Assembly: GCA_036488085.1 (NCBI GenBank)
Contig: DASXHZ010000090.1
Location: 1-44,773 of the forward strand
Direction of reading: 5' to 3'
From: DASXHZ01 sp036488085
GTDB taxonomy: Bacteria; Acidobacteriota; Thermoanaerobaculia; Gp7-AA8
DNA: 44,773 nucleotides
The translations under genes were made by a program, and so were the position numbers. This document shows, piece by piece, positions 1-8,507 of the stretch; positions within the stretch are counted from its first letter, which is position 1, and each line of letters starts with the position of its first letter. A model generated the notes under the pieces. The model worked only from the letters and a program-made list of their open reading frames with translations, ran no database searches and was not told where the DNA came from.

Positions 1-315
1 CGTTCCAACCAGTGCATCAACCGGAACGCGGGGCGAGACGGCGCGCATGCGGAGCAGAAGCTGGCGAACGATCCCCGCGGTCCGGACGCCGCTCTTGCGG
101 AGCGAGTTGGTCCACCACGCGGACGGACCCTTGAGCGCTTCATCGAGGAGCGACGAAGCCGCATCGTCCTCGTCATCGAGGCGCTTCTTGAAGTTCGCCA
201 AAACAGCGATCCGCTCCGGCTGCTGCGGAGTTGGTATCAGTCGCTGCGGCTGCCAGACCTCGGGGTCCCGCAGCGCTTCGGCGAGCTCAATCAGGTCGGT
301 GTCGAGATGCTCCAT
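1..315 (-). CDS. Unknown protein, N-terminal part only
   Basis: An open frame runs on the minus strand from an ATG at 313-315 off the left edge of the window, giving 105 codons with no stop. The product begins MEHLDTDLIELAEALRDPEV and is hydrophilic, rich in Leu, Asp, Arg and Glu, with no signal peptide or membrane segment, so it is probably cytoplasmic. I do not recognise the family. The plus-strand frame over the same DNA gives a Ser/Arg-rich product typical of an antisense shadow, which supports the minus strand. The 124 bp between this start and the next gene's stop carry a short inverted word (GCAGACA / TGTCTGC near 410-420) and no gene. Confidence 0.55.
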   Translation of the reverse strand, partial: MEHLDTDLIELAEALRDPEVWQPQRLIPTPQQPERIAVLANFKKRLDDEDDAASSLLDEALKGPSAWWTNSLRKSGVRTAGIVRQLLLRMRAVSPRVPVDALVGT

Positions 316-439
316 GCGAATTACGTACGGCAAGGTAGCACGATGGAAACGCGGAGTCCAGCAATTAAGTCGCAGCGGAACCTACAGGTTCCGTACGCAA
401 CGCAGACAGGAATGTCTGCGCTCCACGTTTTATGCCGGG

Positions 440-817
440 TCAGGCATTCTCGTGACAGCCGGTGATCTCGGCCGAGAGGAGGTCGATGTCGATCGGCTTT
501 CGCATCACGCAGCGCGTCAGCGGAATCTCCCTGCATGAGGCGTACCTCGACTCCGCGGCCGCGGTCACGATGATCGTCCGCCCGAGGAAATGCGGCGAGT
601 GCTCGTGCAGGTGCCGCAGCACGTCAAACCCAGTCACGTTCGGCAGCAGCAAATCCAGGATGATCACTTTCGGCGAGCGGCGCCGGATCGCGGTAAGACC
701 GTCGTCCCCGTCACCGGCACACTCGCAATCGAAGCCGATCCGCTCGACGATGTGCTTCAGCAGACGCTGGATCGGCATGTCGTCTTCGATGATGAGGACA
801 TCGAGCGGGGCGTCCAT
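440..817 (-). CDS. Stand-alone response-regulator receiver domain
   Basis: 125-aa single receiver (CheY-like) domain with no output domain. Visible family residues are the acidic pair in LIIEDD near the N-terminus, the phospho-acceptor Asp in VIILDLLLPN, the conserved Thr in IIVTAAAE and the Lys in VMRKPID. It probably relays phosphate from a histidine kinase by protein-protein contact in the cytoplasm. The start is the ATG at 815-817. The frame stays open further upstream, but that extension lies over the divergent spacer and the N-terminus of the CheB-CheR gene and has no receiver homology. It is transcribed divergently from the CheB-CheR-PAS fusion gene, 127 bp away, a common arrangement for signalling partners. 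Confidence 0.85.
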   Translation of the reverse strand: MDAPLDVLIIEDDMPIQRLLKHIVERIGFDCECAGDGDDGLTAIRRRSPKVIILDLLLPNVTGFDVLRHLHEHSPHFLGRTIIVTAAAESRYASCREIPLTRCVMRKPIDIDLLSAEITGCHENA

Positions 818-944
818 ATGGGGGAGAGAGACCGCGAGGGTACTTGCGCGTTGCGCAAAACACAAGGCAGATTCGTGCTGCAACTGCAACGAGCTTCTCC
901 GACCGGCGAACACGACGTTCGTTCTTCTGTCAGAATCCGCCGAG

Positions 945-3417
945 ATGGCGAAAAAGAAAAAGCCTTCGCCTGCGGAGACGGTGAGCCTTTTCCCGATCGT
1001 CGGTGTCGGTGCATCAGCGGGCGGCCTCGATGCGTTCATGCAACTGCTGCGGGCGTTGCCCGCGGACCCCGGCTTCGCCATCGTCTACGTCCTGCACCAC
1101 GACGGGCGGCGGGAGTCCGCTCTGTCGGAGGTCCTTCAACGCGCGACGAAGATGCAGGTCGTTCGGGTCGACCCCGCGCGCGAGATCGAGCTCGCCTGTG
1201 ATCACGTCTACGTCGCCGACGGACGAGCGAACCTCACGCTGTCCGGCGGACGCCTCCGCTCGGCCAAGGCGCGGAGAGGCGAAGGGCCGCTTCCGATCGA
1301 CACGTTCCTGCTCTCGCTGGCAAAAGACCAGCGCTCGCGCGCCATCGGTGTGATCCTCTCCGGCTCTGCCTCGGACGGCGCCGTCGGGATGAGCATGATC
1401 AAGTCGGAGGGCGGGATCACCTTCACGCAAGACGACACGGCGCAATTCCAGAGCATGCCGGAGTCGGCCCGTGAGGCGACCACGATCGATTACACGCTGT
1501 CGCCGCCGGAGATCGCCGAGGAGCTGGTCGACGTCGCGCGATCGGGGTACTTTTCACGCGATCCCGAGCAGCCGGCGCACTTGCCCCCCCAAGAGCTGCA
1601 GCAGGTTTTTGCGATTCTCAAGGCGTCGCACGACATCGATTTCACCCACTACAAGCCTTCCACGGTCGAGCGGCGGATCCGGCGCCGCATGGCGCTGCTG
1701 CGGATCGAGAGACTCAGCGACTACGCCGACCTGATGAAATCGAACGCGAACGAGGCGGCACTTCTCTACTCCGACATCCTGATCCGTGTCACGGCCTTCT
1801 TTCGCGATCCCGACGTCTTCTCGGCGTTGCGCGCACTCGCGGTGGAGCTGCTGCGCGGACGCGCCAAAGACGACGCGGTACGGGTCTGGGTCCCAGGGTG
1901 CGCGACCGGTGAAGAGGTTTACTCGATCGCGATGGTCGTGATCGAGGCGATGGAAGAGTCGAAGGTCCATCCCCGCCTTCAGGTGTTCGGCACCGACGTG
2001 AGCGAGGCGGCGATCGAGCGAGCTCGGCTCGGCGTCTACTCGGAGGCCGCGGTGGCCGACCTTCCCCCCCGAGCGCGCGGGCCGTTTCTTCAGCAAGTTC
2101 GACGGCGGCTTTCGCGTCGCGAAGGCGGTGCGCGACTGCTGCATCTTCGCGCGGCAGAACATCACCAAGGACCCGCCGTTCTCGCGTCTCGATCTCATCA
2201 GTTGCCGGAACGTGATGATCTACCTGGACGCCGATCTGCAGCGTCGGGTCATGGCGATCTTTCACTACGCGCTGAGTCCCAACGGCTTCCTGCTTCTCGG
2301 CAGCTCCGAGACGACCGGCAAATACGGCGACCTGTTCGCGCCGTACGACCGCAAGCACAAGATTTATCAGAAGAAGCTGGCCCTGAATCGTCCGGCCGTC
2401 GACTTTCACGGCCTTTCCCCTCGCGAGCCGGTCGAGAAGGTCGACCTCGAACGCGAGCTCGCCGTACCGCCGAACGTCTTCCGCGAGGCCGACCGCCTGT
2501 TGCTGACGCGGTTCGCCCCTCCGGGAGTGGTCATCAACAAGAACATGGAAATCCTGCAGTTTCGAGGACGCACCAGCCGGTTCCTCGAGCCGGCGCCCGG
2601 CGTGGCGACGTTCAACATCCTCAAGATGGCGCGCGAAGGACTGCTGGCCGACCTGCGCGCGGCCATCCACACGGCGAAGAAGACCGATGGTCCCGTGCGT
2701 CGCGAAGGGGTGCGCGTGGTGACGGATGGAGAGGCGACGACGGTCAACCTCGAGGTCATCCCGTTCGTCACGCCGGCGCAGGAGCCCTGTCAGATCATCG
2801 TCTTCGAGGAGGAGCCGGTCGCCGAGGCGCCGAAGAAAGGGCGCGCGAAGAAGAAGGAGAAAGAGAAGCCGGAAGAGAAGGACACGCGAAGCATCGTGCG
2901 CCTCAAGGGAGAGCTGGCGGCGATGCGGGAGTACCTGCAGTCGACCATCGAAGAGCAGGAAGCGATGAATGAGGAGGTCCGTTCGGCGAACGAGGAGATT
3001 CAGTCGTCGAACGAAGAGCTGATCACACTCAACGAAGAACTGGAGAACCGGAATGAGGAACTGGGGGTCGTCAACAACGACCTCGCGAACCTTCTCGCAT
3101 CGGTGGACGCGCCCATCATCATCCTCGACGGCGATCTGCGTATTCGCCGCTTCAATGCCGGCGCACAGCGGGTGTTGAAGCTCGTCCCCGCGGACGTCGG
3201 ACGCTCGATCGACGACGTGAAGGCAACGTTCAATCTGAAGGAGCTCGAGGGGTTGGTGCACGAGGTTCTCGAGAACCTCGAGACGCGCGAGACCGAGGTT
3301 CAGGATCGCGAGGGACGGCGGTTCACGCTACGCGTGAAACCCTACAAGACCGCGGACAAGAAAGTCGACGGGGCCGTACTGGTAGTGATCGACATCACTC
3401 AGACGAAGAAACGGTGA
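945..3417 (+). pseudogene. CheB-CheR-PAS fusion protein, interrupted by a +1 frameshift
   Basis: Starting at ATG 945 the frame encodes a CheB methylesterase domain (nucleophile Ser in GVGASAGG, His in VLHHDG, Asp in LSGSASDGA), then a CheR methyltransferase domain with SAM motif VPGCATGEEVYS and FGTDVSE. At a run of seven C (2064-2070) homology jumps frame. The first frame gives ADLPPRARGP, while the next frame gives ERAGRFFSKFDGGFRVAKAV and continues with the CheR signature LDLISCRNVMIYL, a Lys/Glu linker, a coiled coil (SANEEIQSSNEEL) and a PAS domain, ending at 3417. With six C the product would be about 823 aa. Family members often carry a kinase after the PAS domain, but this one stops there. 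The extra C may be a sequencing error, a real mutation or slippage. A CAGAAT hexamer (931-936) lies 8 nt before the start. Confidence 0.85.
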
Positions 3418-3850
3418 TCCGCGGCGCGCGTCCGCGCTTGCCGATATTGGTGCGGACGGCCTCGAGCTCTTCGCGGATGAAGTCGAACTGCGCGAACAGC
3501 TCCTCCATCTGCTGCGACACGGTGTCACCGTTCCGCGCCTGCCGGTTCTGACGGGAGGTGCGTTTCGCGTCGGCCAGCTCGCGCCAGAGACGCGCGCGAT
3601 CGCTCGTCGGGAGTTGCGCGATCTTCGCGACCAACGGATCGCTGGCCTCGTCCGCGTCGTCTGCGCCGACCAGGTCCGCCGGTGCTACGGCGAGCACTTT
3701 CGCCAGGGCGAGGAACAGACCGAAGTCGAGTCCCTGCTTGCTATTTTCAATACGTGAAAGCGTCGCCGCGCTGACGTGAGCCTTCCCGGCCACGTCGGTC
3801 AACGACAAACCACGCGTCTCTCGTGCCTCGCGAAGTCGTTCGCCAATCAT
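3395..3850 (-). CDS. XRE-family helix-turn-helix regulator
   Basis: 151-aa cytoplasmic DNA-binding protein. Residues about 1-60 form a Cro/C1-type helix-turn-helix (MIGERLREARETRGLSLTDV, then AATLSRIENSKQG and FLALAKVLAV). The remainder is charged and alpha-helical with a probable coiled coil (QQMEELFAQFDFIREELEAV) that could dimerise it. The start at 3848-3850 is placed directly at the HTH. Its 3' end overlaps the CheB-CheR gene tail to tail by 23 bp. The promoter reads TTGAAA-N16-TACAAT and ends 8 nt before the ATG, so the mRNA is probably leaderless. The target is unknown. Confidence 0.88.
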   Translation of the reverse strand: MIGERLREARETRGLSLTDVAGKAHVSAATLSRIENSKQGLDFGLFLALAKVLAVAPADLVGADDADEASDPLVAKIAQLPTSDRARLWRELADAKRTSRQNRQARNGDTVSQQMEELFAQFDFIREELEAVRTNIGKRGRAPRITVSSSE

Positions 3851-3858
3851 TTGCGTAG

Positions 3859-3886
3859 ATTGTAAACGCGAATCGGGCCGTTTCAA
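3859..3886 (-). promoter_or_regulatory. Housekeeping-type promoter of the XRE gene
   Basis: On the minus strand, TTGAAA (3881-3886) and TACAAT (3859-3864) are separated by 16 bp. The ATG lies 8 nt after the -10 box, which would put the transcription start within one to three bases of the start codon. This is the best sigma70-like match in the first 5 kb. Confidence 0.6.
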
Positions 3887-3996
3887 TCCTTTCTTACGTT
3901 GCGTGTAACTGTTCTGGCGCACGATTTGCTTTTTTTGAAAATGCCGCCGCGATTCCTCTCGCCTGCACCTGCCGCGGCGGCGCCATGTTCCCCATC

Positions 3997-4020
3997 GCCG
4001 GCCGGTTCGAACCGGCCGGC
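3997..4020. repeat. 24-bp perfect palindrome centred on TTCGAA
   Basis: The 12-base arm GCCGGCCGGTTC is followed immediately by its exact reverse complement, with no loop. It sits between the XRE promoter and the 21-bp repeat array. No T-run follows on either strand, so a simple terminator is not obvious. It could be a protein-binding dyad or part of the repeat locus. Confidence 0.8.
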
Positions 4021-4043
4021 GGTCGTGTTTGGGGGGGAAGAGG

Positions 4044-4550
4044 ATCGGTAGCCCCGGCAAGCGGCGCCATCTCCCCGCGGAGCGGCGCGGCTTCCACGTC
4101 CAGTGGGGTGGCGGCCGTTCCGAGATGCGCGGCGGCCCCCGCGAGGGGGTCGTCGGCCACGTCGAGTAGGAAGGTGGCCGCGTCGAGCGGGGAGCGGGCC
4201 CTGTCGAGGGGAACGGCGGCCCCCTTGAGCGGCCGAGCGGCCCCCACGAGGGGCGAGCCGCCCCTGTCGAGGGGGAGGGTGGCCCCCGCGAGGGGCCACG
4301 TGCTCACCGCCGAGCGGCGGCCCGGCCACCGCGAGGGGCCAAGCGATCACTGCGAGCGGCGCGCTTGCCCCCGCGAGGGGCCAAGCGATCACTGCGAGTG
4401 GCGCGCTTGCCCCCGCGAGGGGCCAAGCGATCACCGCGAGAGGCGCGCTTGCCACCGCGAGGCGCTACGCACTCACCACGAAGCGGCCGCGAAATCTCAC
4501 GAAGGGGCCGCCGAATCTTACGAAGGGGCCGCGTACCCACTGGGGAGGGG
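4044..4550 (-). repeat. Array of 24 degenerate 21-bp repeats (heptapeptide-like)
   Basis: Read on the minus strand, the DNA is 24 head-to-tail units starting CCNCTC or close variants. Twenty-one units are 21 bp and three (the first, fourth and twelfth from the 4550 end) are 22 bp. In frame the units read as heptapeptides beginning Pro-Leu, such as PLAVIAW, PLAGASA, PLDRGGS and PLVGAAR. The 22-bp units change the frame, so no single frame reads the whole array as PL heptads. The last twelve units stay in one frame, which ends at 3894. The array stops 2 bp before the -10 hexamer of the next gene. It may be a decayed repeat-protein gene or a non-coding satellite. Units vary individually, with a near-identical core at about 4330-4450. 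Confidence 0.8.
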
Positions 4551-4566
4551 CTAGAATCCGCCCGTC

Positions 4567-5073
4567 ATGTCCAACAATCTTGCGCACGCGCTGATCGGTG
4601 AACTGGAGCGGGAGAGCGTCTCGACCCAGCGCCTCCTGGAGCGCGTCCCGGTCGACCAGGCCGACTGGCGCCCGCATCCCCGCTCCACCGCCCTCGGCTC
4701 GCTCGCATGGCACATCGCGAACATCCCGCGCCGGATCTCGGGCCTGATCGCCGCCGGGTCGTTCGACATCCTGAAGGCGCGTCCCGGCGCCCCTCCCGAT
4801 CATCATGACTACGTCGCGGAGCTGAAGGCCTCCGTCGAAGAGGCGAAGCGCACCATCGGTACGCTCGACGACTCCGCGATGATGGCGAAGTCGTTCCGCT
4901 TCCTGCGCGGCGAGGAGACGATCCGCGAGCTTCCCGTCATCGGCGCCGTCCGTTCGATCATGCTGAACCACGTCTACCACCACCGCGGCCAGCTCACCGT
5001 CTACCTCCGCCTCCTCGAAATCCCCGTCCCCGCCATGTACGGCACGACCGCCGACGAGAACCCATTCGCGTGA
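4567..5073 (+). CDS. DinB/YfiT-fold metalloenzyme-like protein
   Basis: 168-aa cytoplasmic four-helix protein of the DinB superfamily (unrelated to DNA polymerase IV). The presumed metal-binding histidines are visible in SLAWHIANIP (about residue 46) and LNHVYHHRGQLTVYLRLL (about residue 140), the spacing used by this family for a three-His site. Members include mycothiol- and bacillithiol-dependent transferases and many uncharacterised proteins, so the substrate cannot be assigned. The ATG at 4567 follows TAGAAT (4552-4557) by 9 nt and no Shine-Dalgarno is evident. Glucokinase follows in the same direction after a 51-bp spacer containing repeated words. Confidence 0.87.
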   Translation: MSNNLAHALIGELERESVSTQRLLERVPVDQADWRPHPRSTALGSLAWHIANIPRRISGLIAAGSFDILKARPGAPPDHHDYVAELKASVEEAKRTIGTLDDSAMMAKSFRFLRGEETIRELPVIGAVRSIMLNHVYHHRGQLTVYLRLLEIPVPAMYGTTADENPFA

Positions 5074-5075
5074 AG

Positions 5076-5120
5076 ACGTTATCGGTACCCTCGGGTAACT
5101 GATAACGGATAACGGATAAA
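5076..5120. repeat. Small word-repeat element (GATAACG words)
   Basis: The spacer before glucokinase holds CGTTATC once and GATAACG-type words three times, giving a short imperfect inverted repeat. It is the smallest example of the spacer element seen elsewhere in the window. Confidence 0.6.
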
Positions 5121-5124
5121 CCAC

Positions 5125-6072
5125 ATGCGCATCGTTGCAGGCGACATCGGCGGTACCAAGGTGCTCCTCCGATTCGTGGAGGACGGTACGACCGCGCGCG
5201 AGCAGCGGTTCGAGTCGGCGGCATACAAGACGTTCGACGATCTGCTCCGCGCGTTCCTCGGGGCGGCACCACACGGGAAGATCGACTCCGCCTGTTTCGC
5301 GGTCGCGGGGCCGGTGTTCGAAGACCGGGCCGAGGTGACGAACACCGGCTGGTTCATGTCGGCGAACGGCCTGGCCGAGGCGTTCTCGATCGGCCGCGTC
5401 ACGCTCATCAACGACTTCTATGCGGTGGCGCTCGGCGTTCCGCTGCTCGCTGCCGGCGACCTCATCTCGCTGAACGCCGGCAAACGAGTCGCCAGCGCGC
5501 CGATCGCGATCCTCGGCGCCGGCACGGGCCTCGGCGAAGCCGCGCTCGTGTACGACGGCAAAAAGTACGACGTCGTCCCCGGCGAAGGAGGCCACGCCGA
5601 CTTCGGCCCGCAGGACGAAGAGCAGGGACGCCTATTCGTCGAGCTGCTGAACAAGTACGGTCACGTCTCGTGGGAGCGCGTGCTCAGCGGCATGGGGCTC
5701 GTCAACATCGACGACTTCCTGCGCGGCATCACGCGCGAGTACGACGAGCACATCCCGATGGAGATCGCCTCGCTCGCGGATGAGGGCGACGCCATCGCGA
5801 ACCGTACATTCGAGATCTTCGTCGACATCTACGGCGCCGAGGCGGGGAACATGGCGTTGCGTCTCCTGGCGCGCGGCGGCGTCTTCCTCGCAGGCGGCAT
5901 CGCCGCGAAGAACATGCGCCACTTCACCACCGGCCGCTTCATGGAGGCGTTCCTGCGCAAGGGACGGTTCACCGACGTGGTGAAGTCCATTCCGATCGAC
6001 GTGATCGTGAATCCCGAGGTGGGGCTCCTCGGCGCCGTCGAGGCCGCGCGGCGCGGCGTGGAATCGCCCTGA
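5125..6072 (+). CDS. glk: Glucokinase (ROK-independent Glk family)
   Basis: 315-aa cytoplasmic sugar kinase that phosphorylates glucose to glucose-6-phosphate with ATP. It shows the N-terminal phosphate-binding loop AGDIGGTK, the substrate loop with the catalytic Asp (VTLINDFYAVALG), the adenosine motif ILGAGTGLGEA, the Glk-type PGEGGHADFGPQ segment and a C-terminal GGVFLAGGIAAKN nucleotide motif. Length matches the bacterial Glk family (about 315-330 aa). The ATG at 5125 is the first codon before the phosphate loop. It is followed 25 bp later by ychF on the same strand. Assignment to glucose rather than another hexose is by family. Confidence 0.93.
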   Translation: MRIVAGDIGGTKVLLRFVEDGTTAREQRFESAAYKTFDDLLRAFLGAAPHGKIDSACFAVAGPVFEDRAEVTNTGWFMSANGLAEAFSIGRVTLINDFYAVALGVPLLAAGDLISLNAGKRVASAPIAILGAGTGLGEAALVYDGKKYDVVPGEGGHADFGPQDEEQGRLFVELLNKYGHVSWERVLSGMGLVNIDDFLRGITREYDEHIPMEIASLADEGDAIANRTFEIFVDIYGAEAGNMALRLLARGGVFLAGGIAAKNMRHFTTGRFMEAFLRKGRFTDVVKSIPIDVIVNPEVGLLGAVEAARRGVESP

Positions 6073-6097
6073 TACCCCTCGCGTTGACGGGCGCGCA

Positions 6098-7192
6098 ATG
6101 GGTCTATCCGTAGGTATCGTCGGGCTCCCGAACGTCGGGAAATCGACCATCTTCAACGCACTCACCGCCGCCGGAGCGCAGAGCGCTAACTATCCGTTCT
6201 GCACCATCGAGCCGAACGTCGGCATCGTTCCGGTCGCCGACCGCCGGCTCGTCACGCTCGCCGAGCTCGCGCAGTCGAAGCAGACGGTCTTCACCGATCT
6301 GAGGGTCGTCGACATCGCCGGCCTCGTTCGCGGCGCCTCGAAAGGGGAGGGCCTCGGCAATCAGTTCCTCGCAAACATCCGCGAGACCGACGCGATCCTC
6401 CACGTCGTCCGCTGCTTCGACGATCCGAACGTCGTGCACGTCGAAGGAAGCGTCGATCCCGAACGCGACATCGAGGTGATCGAGACGGAGCTGCTGCTCG
6501 CCGATCTCGACGCCATCGCGAAGAAGCTCGATCGTGTCGGCCGTCTCGCACGCGTCGGCCAGAAGGAGTACCTCGCACAAGCCGAGGCGCTGGAGAAGGC
6601 GAAGACGGCGGTCGAGAAGGGGACGGCGCTCCGGGCAATCGACTTTACGGACGACGAGCGGAACGCGCTCGCGGAGCTGAACCTCATCACGATGAAGCCG
6701 GTGCTCTTCGTCGCGAACGTCGCCGAGAACGACCTCGGGACGGAGACGCCGCTGCTGGCGAAAGTGCGCAAGGTCGCGGCCGACAAACGCGGCGAGGTGG
6801 TCGTCATCTGCGGCGAGCTCGAGGCGCAGATCGCACAGCTCCCGCCCGACGAGCGCACCGACTTCCTCAAGGAGATGGGGCTCGAAGAGCCGGGACTCGA
6901 CGTCCTGATCCGCGCCGCGTACAAGCTGCTCGACCTCGAGACGTTCTTCACCGCCGGCCCGAAGGAAGCGCGCGCCTGGACGATCCACCGCGGCTCGCGC
7001 GCGCCGCAGGCCGCCGGGAAGATCCACAGCGACTTCGAGCGCGGCTTCATCCGCGCCGAAACGATCGCCTACGACGACTACATCGCCGCCGGCAACGAGC
7101 AAGCAGCCCGAGCCGCCGGGAAGATGCGGAGCGAGGGGAAGGATTACGTGGTGCAGGACGGGGACGTTATTTTGTTCCGGTTCAATGTTTGA
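6098..7192 (+). CDS. ychF: YchF/Ola1-family ATPase
   Basis: 364-aa Obg-related P-loop protein that hydrolyses ATP in preference to GTP and associates with ribosomes. The P-loop GLPNVGKSTIFNALT lies at residues about 6-20, followed by the switch II region VDIAGLVRGASKGEGLGNQF. The base-specificity motif reads NVAEND in place of NKxD, the hallmark of YchF. A coiled-coil domain occupies the middle, and the C-terminal TGS domain (FFTAGPKEARAWTIHRG to DGDVILFRFNV) closes the protein at normal length. It follows glk by 25 bp and is followed by a large inverted word-repeat element. Confidence 0.95.
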   Translation: MGLSVGIVGLPNVGKSTIFNALTAAGAQSANYPFCTIEPNVGIVPVADRRLVTLAELAQSKQTVFTDLRVVDIAGLVRGASKGEGLGNQFLANIRETDAILHVVRCFDDPNVVHVEGSVDPERDIEVIETELLLADLDAIAKKLDRVGRLARVGQKEYLAQAEALEKAKTAVEKGTALRAIDFTDDERNALAELNLITMKPVLFVANVAENDLGTETPLLAKVRKVAADKRGEVVVICGELEAQIAQLPPDERTDFLKEMGLEEPGLDVLIRAAYKLLDLETFFTAGPKEARAWTIHRGSRAPQAAGKIHSDFERGFIRAETIAYDDYIAAGNEQAARAAGKMRSEGKDYVVQDGDVILFRFNV

Positions 7193-7197
7193 AGGTC

Positions 7198-7322
7198 GTT
7201 ATTCGTTACTCGTTATTCGTGACTCGACGGTATGGCCACACCCGATTTCTCATTCCGAGCTAAACGCTCGGATGACAACGAATAACGAATAACGAATAAC
7301 GAGTAACGAATAACGAGTAACG
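7198..7322. repeat. Inverted word-repeat element (TAACGAA/TAACGAG words)
   Basis: The 144-bp spacer after ychF has perfect 22-nt inverted arms at 7198-7219 and 7293-7314, both made of ATAACGA/GTAACGA-type words. Extra copies of the word extend the right arm from 7278 to 7322. Between them lies a small hairpin, CCGAGC-TAAAC-GCTCGG (about 7255-7271). The transcript could form a long cruciform or hairpin. No T-run follows. Confidence 0.85.
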
Positions 7323-7336
7323 CCGCGAAGCCCCCG

Positions 7337-8134
7337 ATGCACTTCACCACAACCTCCCACGAAGGTCTCCCCATCCGCGGCGACATTGACGCGCCGCCGG
7401 ATCCGTCGGCGCTGGTGGTGGTCGTTCAGGGGTTCAAGGGTTTCAAGGACTGGGGCTTCTTTCCGTGGCTCGCGGAGATGCTCTGCGATGCCGGCTTCGC
7501 GGTGGTGCGGTTCAACATGTCGCGCAGCGGGATCGGCGAGAACCCGGAGACGTTCGATCGTCTCGACCTCTTCGCCGGCGACACGTACACGACGCAACTG
7601 CACGACCTGCACACCGCGATCGCACATGCGCAGCGTGAGCTTCCGTCGCTACCGACGTTTCTGGTCGGGCACTCGCGCGGCGGCGGGATCGCGCTGCTCG
7701 GCGCGAGCGAGGTGCGCGATCTCGCCGGCGTCGTGACGTGGAGCGCGATCTCGCACGTGGACCGATGGGACGACGCGACGATTCACCGTTGGCGCAAAGA
7801 CGGCGCGCTCTTCATCGAAAACGCGCGGACGAAGCAGATGATGCGGCTGTCGACCGCGATGCTCGACGACGTCGAAGCGCATCGCGAACGGCTCGACGTC
7901 GGCGCCGCGGTGGAAGCGCTGAAAGTCCCGCTGCTCGTCATCCACGGCGGACGCGATGAAAGCGTTCCCGTCGCCGAGGCCGAGGCAATCGCGTCGCGCG
8001 GCCGTGATGCGTCGAAGGTGATCCTCGCGAACGCGGGACACACCTACAACTCGATCCATCCGCTGGTGCACGTCCCGTTCGCGCTGAATCTCGCCGGCGT
8101 GCTCACGTCGCGCTTCGTTGCCGCTCACGACTGA
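7337..8134 (+). CDS. Alpha/beta hydrolase (dienelactone-hydrolase/esterase type)
   Basis: 265-aa cytoplasmic alpha/beta-hydrolase. Nucleophile elbow GHSRGG (Ser about 113), acid Asp in IHGGRDESVP and His in NAGHTYNSIHP form the catalytic triad, and the oxyanion region is VVVQGFKGFKDWGF. The substrate is unknown: family members act as peptidases, esterases or lipases. There is no signal peptide. It starts 15 bp after the word-repeat element and has no clear Shine-Dalgarno. The following 373 bp contain no gene. Confidence 0.88.
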   Translation: MHFTTTSHEGLPIRGDIDAPPDPSALVVVVQGFKGFKDWGFFPWLAEMLCDAGFAVVRFNMSRSGIGENPETFDRLDLFAGDTYTTQLHDLHTAIAHAQRELPSLPTFLVGHSRGGGIALLGASEVRDLAGVVTWSAISHVDRWDDATIHRWRKDGALFIENARTKQMMRLSTAMLDDVEAHRERLDVGAAVEALKVPLLVIHGGRDESVPVAEAEAIASRGRDASKVILANAGHTYNSIHPLVHVPFALNLAGVLTSRFVAAHD

Positions 8135-8507
8135 GCAACCGCGGCCGAGTCCCGCCGCGAAAGTCGTCTAGGCGATGACCCTGACTCATTCGCGACTTTG
8201 GTTCCGCTGCGGCGGGACTCGTGCCGACCGACGCGACGCGCGTCAGCAGTTACGGAATACGCAAAAAATTTGCCCGGTGTTTTGCGGAGACGGAGCAGAC
8301 AGCAAGGCTCCGTTCCCCTCGTCCTTCTCCCTCGGGAGAAGGTGGCGCGAAGCGCCGGATGAGGGGCGTGCTGGATGCGCAGATCGTGGGAACGAGGTTT
8401 GTGGCGAGCGCTCGCGCGCGAACGCGGTTTTTCGCGAGCGCCGTGCCCCTCACCGGCCTTCGGCCACCCTCTCCCGGAGGGAGAGGGCTTTGACCGTTAC
8501 CTTGCGC
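8135..8507. repeat. Intergenic region with two inverted copies of a hairpin-rich element
   Basis: No convincing gene. A left copy (about 8317-8371) contains the hairpin CCTTCTCC-CTCG-GGAGAAGG (8323-8342), then GGCGC-GAA-GCGCC and GGATGAGGGGC. A right copy (about 8443-8488) is the same element reversed: CCCCTCACC, GGCC-TTC-GGCC and CCCTCTCCCGGAGGGAGAGGG split by a short loop. Between them is a GAGCGCTCGCG / CGCGAGCG segment. Such inverted pairs resemble non-autonomous REP-like intergenic elements. Confidence 0.6.

Noticed and set aside
47..538. Plus-strand frame at the left end
   Set aside because: Ser/Arg-rich shadow of the partial minus-strand gene and the receiver gene.
4000..4015. tRNA-like T-loop (GGTTCGAAC)
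   Set aside because: Only the T-arm word is present, inside a perfect palindrome; no acceptor, D or anticodon arms.
4044..4550. CRISPR array
   Set aside because: Units are contiguous 21-22 bp with no spacers; no cas gene nearby.
3883..4601. Several open frames across the 21-bp repeats on both strands as genes
   Set aside because: Absence of stops follows from the repeat unit being a multiple of three; no single frame reads the whole array as heptads.
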